Origin: Larix sibirica
Lineage: Eukaryota > Streptophyta > Pinopsida > Pinales > Pinaceae
Assembly: GCA_004151065.3 (NCBI GenBank)
Contig: NWUY0303882065.1
Location: forward strand, 1-10,422
Direction of reading: 5' to 3'
Length of the DNA: 10,422 nucleotides
Within the stretch, counting starts at the first letter, position 1. The number at the start of each line of letters is the position of its first letter. This document shows positions 1 to 8,229 of the stretch, piece by piece. Made by a program: the position numbers and the translations under genes. Below the pieces are notes generated by a model. It was given only the letters and a program-made list of their open reading frames with translations, was not told the DNA's origin and ran no database searches.

Positions 1-45
1 TGGATAAATTAGTGGTTTAAAATCAGGTCCATAAGGAAAGAATCT

Positions 46-47
<2 letters not shown>

Positions 48-79
<32 letters not shown>
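48..79. repeat. (CT)n microsatellite
   Basis: An uninterrupted run of alternating T and C, 32 bases or 16 dinucleotide units, just before the degraded coding relic. Pure CT tracts are common in plant 5' leaders and near promoters, so it could be a remnant of the relic's upstream region. That link is only inference from position. Confidence 0.95.
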
Positions 80-82
<3 letters not shown>

Positions 83-90
83 AAGTTTAG

Positions 91-1393
91 GAGTTAAAAA
101 ATCAAAATCAAGACCTTTGGTTAAACAAAGCTACAATTTTACAAGCAAAATCATTGGTAGATCCTACAGACAAATTGGTCTAGGCCATAGCCAAGATGAG
201 TCTTAAAGATACTCAATTGAATCAGGTCCAGGAGGAATTGGGGAAGAAGAATGATGAACTAAAAGTCCTGAATGAAGAAGTGATTAAAAAAGATAATGTT
301 ATTTTTGAGTTACAATAGTCCAAGGCTGATTTGCAGAAAAACATTCAAGAGCTATCAAGAAGGTTGATTGGTAAGCCATTATTAAGGACCTTTAAGCATT
401 TATTATGGGAGAAAATATCAATGCTGATAACATCTCACTGGAATCATTTTTCCATCTCCCAAGAAGAGCGGGAGATAGTTGTGATAGCTTCTCAAGACTC
501 ATGCAATATCCTAAATGATCTGGATGAGAGACCCGATACTACCAAGGTAGTAATAGAGTTTCTAAATAAAAATTCTTATCAAGAAAAAGTTCAGGATTTT
601 GTTATAAGGGACAGAACTAAGATTATAATGGAAGTTAACAAAGTGATATGTAAAGGCATGATGGCTCAAAATGTGAATGACATATCAACTTTCTCATAAT
701 GTTCCTTCTTTTAAAGCCATGTTTAATGATCTCTTCCAACTAGGCATTCCTCAGTTTTGGTATGGAAATGGAGATCTATACCCTAAAGAACGTTTTAATG
801 TCTTTTTGATGGATGCACATAACTTCAATGCTAGATTTATAGACATCCAAGGAGAATTGGATGGAAAGAAAGTCTTTTAAAATCTTCGTCCATAGTTCAA
901 AGTATTTACCAGGCTTAAATAAATCTTTATAACTCTACCGAAGCCAACCTACGAGAATTATATAGAGTTGGATATGGCCCTCAGAGAAGTAAAGGTTTTC
1001 CAATATCCTTTGGGAAAAGACTCAAAGAGTATTACCAAGCTCCTTCAGTTGAGGCAACAAGCAAGGGAAGAAGCAATGCAGTCACCAGTTGAAGCCGCAT
1101 CATCGCAGCCACATCCTCCTCGACCTCACCAAGGAGGATCTTTGGTACCTTTGCCAACTGGTCAACATCAAGTCATTAGATAGTCAATTTTGTAACAACA
1201 ATTTTGCTCAATCTGTTTTAAAATTGAAAACTGTTATTAAACAGAATTTTGTTGTAAAGAATTGTAAATCCCTAAAGGATATAAATAGGCTCAAAGACTA
1301 GAAAAAGAGGTCGACTATTTTTGTAAAAGTGTAAATTCTGAGGGATTTTGTCTAGTCAAGGCATTGGCTAGGAACTTTCAAGCTCTTTTATGA
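91..1393 (+). pseudogene. Degraded coding relic, coiled-coil N-terminus, family not recognised
   Basis: I do not recognise the family. Reading frame 1 is protein-like from about 91 to 690. A charged, heptad-like stretch (about 196-360, rich in E, K, L and Q) suggests a coiled coil, followed by a mixed helical region containing SHWNHFSISQEE and DLDERPDTTKVVIEFLNK. The reading then moves to frame 2 between about 677 and 699 and continues through FNDLFQLGIPQFWYGNGD and LREVKVFQYPLGKDSKS, then a P/Q/S-rich stretch near 1080-1160, then LEKEVDYFCKSVNSEGF, ending at a TGA at 1391-1393. In-frame stops lie at 181 and 316 in frame 1, and at 878, 893, 920, 1181, 1193, 1238, 1265 and 1286 in frame 2. All are TAG or TAA. 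The original product was roughly 430 residues. A gag-like protein of a retroelement is possible but unproven: I see no zinc knuckle, protease or reverse transcriptase. Stretches such as 1184-1288 are too decayed to read well. Confidence 0.6.
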
Positions 1394-2101
1394 TGATTAT
1401 GAGGATTATGAGCTTCTGATATATACAATTAGTACCACTTTCTATTGTATTTTCATCGCTTCCACTTTTCTATAACTGTCAAAGCATAATGCAAATCCTA
1501 TTGGGATAGCCTTTCATTTGATGTTTGATTCAAATGTTATGATGTGAGTCATTTTCTAGTTAATATGTTGTGAAATATTCACGATGTGTTAATTGGATTT
1601 GATGAGGTTGTTTCTGTAAAGATCTGTGTTTATTCTTCTATTATTTTGTTCTGACTACTAAATTTTGTCTACTCAGTATGTCTTCTGAAAAACACAGGAT
1701 AAATATTTACTATTAGTAGTACCTTTCCTCATGCCATTTCATCCATCCATATATATACGTCTTCTCCCGTTGTATAAAAAAGAATGCCTACTATTCTGTG
1801 TATGAATACGAATGTCTGTCTCATTTTTGGATAATGCAAATAAGTTACAACGATTCTTGATTAAATTTCCACTGAATAAGAAAACCATAAATGAAAAATC
1901 TATTGATGCCCAAGAACAGTTCTAAATTACAGCCTTAGAATTCCTCTGGGACTAACAAGTGGCTTAAGTGGGGTTAAAATGTCATCACTGATTTTCCAAT
2001 CTTGAAATAGTGATCTTTATTCAAGTTTGGCTTGGATTTTCAGGCTATGAGTTCCCATAGTTTGGTAGATTCCTACGGTTTTATGTTTATGTTTATATTT
2101 T
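1394..2101. other. AT-rich sequence after the relic, no gene seen
   Basis: No reading frame of protein-like composition is visible. The first few hundred bases may be the former 3' untranslated or non-coding tail of the relic, judged only by position. A short run of imperfect TTATGT repeats sits near 2080-2100. Confidence 0.4.
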
Positions 2102-2254
2102 ATGAAACTCAACTACACATTTTCCATGAAACTCAGCTACATACCAATTTTACATATACTATATCTTGATAATACCAAATTAAATGTCAATTTCAAATAG
2201 ACATACCTTCATCATACCCAATTACATGCCAATTTCACACTAACACCTTCATAA
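2102..2254. repeat. Short degenerate tandem repeats
   Basis: Two near-identical 15-mers reading ATGAAACTCA(A/G)CTAC start at 2102 and 2126, 24 bp apart. They are followed by two adjacent related units of about 42 bp (2173-2214) and 40 bp (2215-2254), both beginning TACC(A/C)AATTA and ending near CCTTCAT(C)A, with roughly four bases in five shared by eye. A partial third copy (TACCAATTTTACAT) may lie near 2142. This looks like local slippage or unequal exchange in AT-rich DNA, with no coding sense. Confidence 0.6.
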
Positions 2255-4299
2255 TAAGTTACATTCTCTACTTCATCATTCATTACAATCTTTCATCGTT
2301 ACACTCATTATTATAACATGATGATTTAATTAGTGGAGTCTTAATTTTGCATAATTTGAGAATTTAATTGTAATTGTGAGTGAAACATTTTTCCATCAGT
2401 CAACAATAAATTTTACATCACACATCATATTCCCAATGTAATGCTCAACACAACATCCATCAAATTATATTTTTTATACTCAATAAAAAATATTACCCAT
2501 ACATTCATGTCTTTAATATAGTACTGCCACAAGAAAATTTTAGCATTAGAGGCACATTAGAGGTTGCATTTTCTAACAATATCTTATATGGAAATTTATG
2601 AAGTATACATTCTAAGAAATTGGGAATGTTGTAGTTGCACCTAGTTTTTACTCAGTCAAACATTTAACTTCTAATAACTCTTATTAAACATCCATGCTCG
2701 ATAATAAAAAAATAATTTACAAATAAATGTGAATAGTTGCATCTAGTTCAATTCAAATGGTCATCATTTTATCATCACTTAGCTATAAGTAGGGCCTAAT
2801 CTCACCAGAGATACTTTTGGGCTCATTTCCAACGATTTATGATAATAAAAGCAATGAACATGAAGTTGTTTATGAGTTTAAACATGGAGTACTCTAGCTC
2901 ACCCTTCTTAAGTACCCATGGTATCTTATCAAAACACTTAATGGAATTGACATCCTTAAATTGTTGTAGTCCTGCGTGAGATAAAGTGTGGATCCATTAG
3001 AGAGTAAAAAAGTATACCAGATAAGACGGGTGATAAAATAATCTATCAATATTGAAAGTAATCAATTTTTTCCTAATGTTAATGACGATGGTCTCTACAT
3101 ATCTTAATGTCGTATTTGCGCGGATGTGGAACAAGTCAAGTGCGGTCACCATGATTTTATAAACCTCAAAATAATAAGCCCTTCCTAGGGTCAAGGTGAA
3201 TAAAAAAATGGACTCTTAGACCCAATTAGTAAAGCTTTTGGTTCAAATGGGGGAAGGAGGGATTTGAGTAGTTCCTTAGTTGTATGACAATGTTTGGGAA
3301 ATGGCTTCTTTTTGCTCAACATGCATGCCATTATACATGTTCCTTTGGACTTCTAGAGATAATACCGTGACACCCATAGAGGTTCCTAAAGAATTAAATT
3401 GCAAAGAATTAAATTGGATAATATCTAGCCATTCGTAGACATGATGGACAAGGTGGTGGGGTTATAGCACTCAACGCAAAGGTATACACATATATGAAAT
3501 GGGTGGGTGTTTGGGACTGCATGTTGCACTAGCTTATCATACCATTAAGAAGTCCTCTTCACTCTTTGCACAAAGCAATCATATACAACCTCAGTCAATT
3601 TGTGGGTGGCTTAAGAACTAAGTGCTAGGGTGGATACCCTAGCAAATTCATCTATGAAAGTGGGTGGATTTAGTGAAGACACATTGTTGATGTCCAAGCA
3701 ATGACCTATGGAATGGGAAGAGTTCATTTTTTAGGCGGGTTTAGATATTCTTAGCATGGAAAATTATAAAGGATTAGAGAATATTCATATAGGATGATGA
3801 GCTCTGAAATAGAACCCACCCGACAATATATAAAGTATTATAGAGAATTTAAATAGGACAATAGGCCTTGAATTAAACTCTCCCAGTGATACCAGTAACT
3901 TTATTTTGCTTGAAAATGTGGTGGCTTTAAATGTGGTAGGTTTTAATCTATGTTTGATAGTGGTAGCAAGGGGATTTAGGATTTTCAAATTTACTAGGGA
4001 TCATTTTGTTCAAGATTCATATTAAAAACGAGGGAGGGAGGTGAGATCCTTGTCTTTTAATTGACTAACGAGTATGTGTGAGCTTTAATCCTGAAATAAC
4101 ATTCCAAAAATGACAAATTGGTACTCGAGTCAATTTTTTTTGTCTTTCATGGCATGGAACATGGTTGATTTTGCTTTGTGAGAGGGATCTAATCCTTGGG
4201 GCCCAATGGAGTGCTTGTTTATGTGGAGATCCCAAATTCTCCATGAGGGGAAATTCTTCTCTTTCTATTACCACCACAGGATTTATCATTGAGTAGAGA
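2255..4299. other. Intergenic sequence without a supportable gene
   Basis: Only short chance open frames occur here (below about 80 codons), with no protein-like composition or recognisable motif. The first part is strongly AT-rich. From about 2800 the composition is more balanced and reads like old, decayed repeat sequence. A 14-bp direct repeat (AAAGAATTAAATTG) lies near 3388-3416. The stretch 4100-4299 may hold further, more decayed relatives of the 96-bp units found next to it, but the spacing is irregular and I do not count them. Confidence 0.5.
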
Positions 4300-4980
4300 A
4301 TGTCCCACAAAGGTCCATGGTACTTTTATTTATGGTTTTGAGGATATCCCATCCATTCTTCACATCTCTTGACCATTAGGAATCCCAATAGGCAAGTCTC
4401 TCGCAATGTGATCTAGGTTGTATACCTGCAGGAGTAAGCCAAGTTTGGGTCATTCACGATTCTTTAATTTTTTTTTACCCCCAATAGATCCATCTCCTTG
4501 CAATGAGATATGAGCCTTTGATATTCTTTAGTGGACCAAATCCTCATTGCTTGCGGCTTTTTATAATATGTCGACCTATGATCAGGATTTTCCTCGCAAT
4601 ACAATGTGAGACCTTTAACTTATTATGGTGTGGTGAATCTAGACCATTCATGGAATTTCAACTTTTTCTATCCCGTAATGAGCCTTTCATTCATGATTAA
4701 ATGTCGACCCTTAATCTATTTGAGCAGATTTCATCTTGGCCATCCATAACGATCTTTATTTTTCCAACCCCTAATATGGCCTCTTCCTGCAACGAAACCT
4801 AGTCCATAATATGTGCAAGTGGGATAAATATGGGTAATTTTTTATGCTATAATTTTTTTTACCCCTTGTCAGACCCATCTCCCCATGATGAGATATCAAT
4901 AATTGATCTATCTTAGCAGGGTGCATCTAAGCCATTCATGCCAATTCCTATGCTCTTACCTCCAAATGAACCTGCCACTT
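4300..4980. repeat. Degenerate tandem array, period about 96-97 bp
   Basis: An anchor of the form (T)n-A(C/T)CCCNAATRG recurs at 4382, 4477, 4574, 4670, 4767, 4861 and 4958, giving spacings of 95, 97, 96, 97, 94 and 97 bp. A second anchor resembling RGCCATTCATGG recurs at 4447, 4541, 4642, 4738, 4832 and 4930, spaced 94, 101, 96, 94 and 98 bp. A third, TCTCCTYGCAATGNGAT, begins several units (4397, 4493, 4590, 4783, 4879). The best-matching pair of segments is 4465-4511 and 4850-4896, 385 bp apart, or four periods. Units differ from each other by many substitutions and small indels, so the array is old. Unit lengths are not a constant multiple of three, and stops interrupt all frames, which argues against a coding repeat. 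Possible worn units extend on both sides (to about 4200 and 5060). Confidence 0.75.
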
Positions 4981-5199
4981 GAGATGTAATGTGAACCATA
5001 CTAAATCCACCATTTGTGACAGTTAAGGCCCTTTCAATCTCCAATGATATTATATGGTGTGAAGCCATATTAATCATTGATATGATTTGAATGGGGAAAA
5101 TGACCTCAACCATTAGTTTGATAAAATTATATATATGTCAATCCAATTTGGATTATTTAGAGAATGAAATGAAGGCGGCAATATCAAATGGAAATGCAC
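4981..5199. other. Spacer between the tandem array and the next block
   Basis: The first part (to about 5060) may be a further worn unit of the array, because a CTCCAATGATAT-like segment occurs near 5038, but it is off the expected spacing by about 17 bp. I see nothing else in it. Confidence 0.4.
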
Positions 5200-6130
5200 A
5201 CATAAAAATGTTGTGGAGAGTACAATAAAACCCAAATTCTATTATTGAATGAAATCGAAAAACATTGTAAACTACAAAGAAGCAAACTAGCTAGGATGGT
5301 GGTAGCTTGTCTCTGAAGAGAGATGTGTCAGCTACACTCATTCAGTAGAGGAAATTAAAAGTGGCTAGGAGTGTGTTTTAACATAAAGTGTGAAACCCTA
5401 AATATCTACAACCCTGACCCTAGGAGATGAAGTGGTAAAATCAATTTGGGCCCCAAGGTGTCTAGTTGATACATCTACTTCCCGGGGGTGCAACTTCCAC
5501 ATGCAAACTTCATTTGGGGCATGCGATAGCCCATTGGAAAGATATCAAGGAGAAGAATGATTTCGATGAAGGATTTGGCATGCCTCCAACAACCCTAAGC
5601 CATCACAGGGTCGAAATCATTTTCTATTTCCTTTAAAGTGCACCAGAAGTTAGGAACCCACAAAAATGTAGAAAAAATGCCAAGATGTGGAAGCATTATA
5701 AATCGGTGGAATAGGTGGGTTGCTACCAATATCCTCCTAGATCACAAAATCACCATGTTTATGTGGAAGTAGATTGTGAGGTCTTTAAGGATTTATCATG
5801 GATCCATCCTTGGTGATTTCGAGGGGATCATGAGGCATTTCAGGAAGGTGGAAAAACACCAGATGTGCCCCTAGGTGATGGAATCTGAAGGATTATAGGA
5901 TCCTTGAAGGTAGTCGAACAAATTTTTGGGCAAGGTTCTCCATGAGTGTAAATAGAACCCTAAACAATTAAATAGTGGACCGTATTTAATGAAGCCAATC
6001 ATTCTCTACTACCTCGTGGGGCCTTATTTAATAAAGATGGCCCTCAAGGGGAGTTAGGACCCTAAAAATTATGATTAGTCCAATGGAAATTGTAATTATG
6101 AAACCCAAAGACCTTTGGAAATATCAATGA
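5200..6130. mobile_element. Possible decayed transposable-element block, perhaps LTR-derived, - strand
   Basis: This block is less AT-rich than its surroundings and has the texture of plant LTR or internal non-coding sequence. Read on the - strand, 5420 to 5205 goes from TTTAGGGTTTCACAC through a T-rich segment with TTCATTCAATAATAGAATT to TTTTATTGTACTCTCCACA, similar in style to the R-U5 end of plant LTRs. I cannot find a matched second LTR, a convincing tRNA primer-binding site, a target-site duplication or a coding domain, so the identity, strand and limits are inference from general resemblance. Confidence 0.25.
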
Positions 6131-7901
6131 GTTCTATGTTTTTGGTGGTGTGAATCATAAAATTGAAATGGATAAAAAATAATCGAAAACACCATCATTC
6201 CTAGTAGGGAATGATAGTCATACATTACATAGGATATGCATTCATTTTATTAAGAAAATAACCAAATTAGTTGAAATAAGCAAAATAAAACCATTTTTTG
6301 GTATTGATACTTCTATTTGCAAGAATTTAGGGATTATCAAATAGCAAATGAATTTTGAAAATGAAATTTTTATAAAGAAAGGGGAAGTTGTTACAATGCA
6401 TTGATTCAAGGGCAATATCATCCATTGATTTACACAACAATATAACACAAAATAGTCCAAGGTTCATCGATTTTAGCAATTGCGAAATTTTTTAATGCAT
6501 TTATTTATGGAGCGATGCAATGAAAATTGATTAGGTGCATTGAACTCAACCCAAAATAGTGCAAATTATCTAGTGAAATGAATTTAACAATAATACACGG
6601 CAAAACAATTTCAAAATTCATATTATAATGTTACAGAAGAGATTCTTAATTATAAGTTAAAGTCAAACACTCTGTTTGCTTGGGTGTGGTTCCTCTTTCA
6701 GTATTTACACATTAAAATAATTATATTCATCATGTGTTTTTGTTATAATGCTAAGATATATAGAAGGAAATAATATAGAAAATGCACTAAAACCAAAAGT
6801 ATGCAATAAAATGTAAATAAAATAATGAGAAACAAATGAGATGATGTAGATAGAAACTAGTAATATTGTAAAGCAAGATAAAATTTAAGGAAATCCCATG
6901 AATTAAAGGTTTGGATGGTCTACGATTTCTAACTCCATTCTAATATAGTTGATATGGAAAAGACAAAAAGCTAACATCTATGTTTCTAAGAAAAGAGGAA
7001 GAATATGCATCAAGATTTATCACCATCCATTATTCATTATATGCATCATATTATTTTTTGAAATTAACCTTTTTTATCATTAAACATTGTTATTTTATGA
7101 TTGTTCACCTTATTCCTCATCAAATTTTGAAGTGAAGTTCTTGATAGTACTCTCTAGATTATATATGACACTTGTAAATTTCAAATGATCCAATTCATCT
7201 AAAACATAAGGATGATCATCTAAAATTTTGACTCAATTGTCTGAATGAAGGTAAATATATTTTAACACAAGTCTATCAAGCATCTAGAGGGATCAAATTT
7301 GTTGAGGCACAAACATTCCTCAATTTTTTCTCCCCAAAAGAATTTTAGCACCTGTCACTTAATAGATCCGGAGTTGACATAAATAAACATGAAATTTACA
7401 CTAAAGTCCCAAGATCTAATACTTTAACACAAGTTGTAATAATAATATCAAATCTTTATATGTTTCTTTTCTAGTGTGACTTATTTGAAAATGTTTATGA
7501 ATGATCTCTAACTCATTATTAAAACAAATATACAATTAAGTAACACATATATAAGGCTACATCTACACTTGATAATCTAGAGTGATTCTCCAACACAACT
7601 TTATTACCTCTAAAATCTCATCATTTATTTGTTACCTTTTGCAATTAAACATTGTACACATATTATTTTGGTTTCTGTTTAAACAAATATCTATTGAAAT
7701 TAAGTGATTGCAATTTGCATTGGGTAAGGAAGAAGGGAATTTAAGTGGCAAATCTTAATGTCCTTTGTATGCACAAGGAAAATTAGGAAAATTAGGATGT
7801 TTAGGTCACAATTACAAAGATAGAGTATACACTATCATAAAATTAATCTTTATGATAAAATTGTCTCTTTGTAAAATTTAGAAAAAGCACATTCTTTATC
7901 T
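6131..7901. other. AT-rich intergenic sequence, no gene supported
   Basis: There are many short AT-rich open frames, none with recognisable motifs. The only stretch that looks slightly protein-like is a 40-codon open frame on the - strand at 7113-7232, with an acidic, helix-like composition including ILDDHPYVLDELDHLKF. It is bounded by stops on both sides and further protein-like fragments follow it upstream on that strand, so it could be a trace of decayed coding sequence. Confidence 0.4.
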
Positions 7902-7976
7902 ACCCAAATTGTGAAATATAAAACTTATTATTATGATTACCCAAATTGTAAAACATAAAAACTTATTATTATGATT
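7902..7976. repeat. Tandem duplication of a 37/38-bp unit upstream of the E2 gene
   Basis: Two directly adjacent copies, 7902-7938 and 7939-7976, both begin ACCCAAATTGT and end ACTTATTATTATGATT. They differ by three changes: G/A, T/C and one extra A. The near-identity shows a recent duplication. It lies about 250-330 bp before the E2 start codon, in the region where a promoter would be expected. Confidence 0.9.
7917..7924 (+). promoter_or_regulatory. Candidate TATA box for the E2 gene
   Basis: TATAAAAC fits the plant TATA consensus and lies in the first copy of the tandem duplication. The second copy has CATAAAAA at the same place and so lacks the match. Use of this box would give a 5' leader of roughly 280 bases. 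In DNA this AT-rich a match is expected often by chance, so this is only a candidate; another weak one (TGTATATTTTG) lies near 7982. Confidence 0.2.
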
Positions 7977-8043
7977 ATATTTTGTATATTTTGACTCTTT
8001 AAATTATCATTAATTTTTTTTAAAATTAAATTAATTTAATACC

Positions 8044-8106
8044 ATGAAAATTGATATTAATGCAGCCAAACAACACTTCACGAAAGGTCACAGCCTTTTG
8101 AAATAG
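8044..8106 (+). other. Possible upstream ORF of 20 codons in the E2 leader
   Basis: An ATG at 8044 opens a 20-codon frame ending at TAG 8104-8106, in the same frame as the downstream E2 gene but closed before it. Other short upstream frames are ATG 8060 to TGA 8101 (13 codons) and an ATG directly followed by TGA at 8156-8161. They matter only if transcription begins upstream of them. Their short, basic peptides have no recognisable features. Confidence 0.25.
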
Positions 8107-8229
8107 CCTCAAGGAGTGCATACAGACTTATTCATATTGCTCTGGAATTTGTTACATGTGAAACACAGCGGTTCAACTCGATTTGGTGTCGAAATATTGA
8201 ATCTGTCAACAGTCTGGACAGCGATAACC

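Noticed and set aside
1193-1257. Imperfect inverted repeat (ACAACAA...CTGTTTTAA with TTAAACAG...TTGTTGT)
   Set aside because: The arms pair only with a bulge of about eight bases and are AT-rich; it lies in the decayed part of the relic, so chance is the simplest explanation.
3885-3900. TGATACCA on the + strand, matching part of the initiator-Met primer-binding site on the - strand
   Set aside because: Only 8 of 12 bases of the usual site match and no LTR end lies beside it.
4065-4310. 81-codon open frame on the - strand
   Set aside because: It lies in repeat-like sequence at the edge of the 96-bp array, with no motif or codon bias. Similar short frames at 2997-3194, 3785-3988, 4503-4700, 4913-5113 and 6242-6460 were rejected for the same reason.
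8025-8040. Perfect 16-bp palindrome ATTAAATTAATTTAAT
   Set aside because: It is made only of A and T in an almost pure AT stretch, so such palindromes are expected by chance.
8116-8229. N-terminal extension of the E2 frame beginning with GTG
   Set aside because: The start is not ATG, the added residues resemble nothing in the E2 family, and the ATG at 8230 has a good context and the family's Met-Ile start. The open extension is probably chance.
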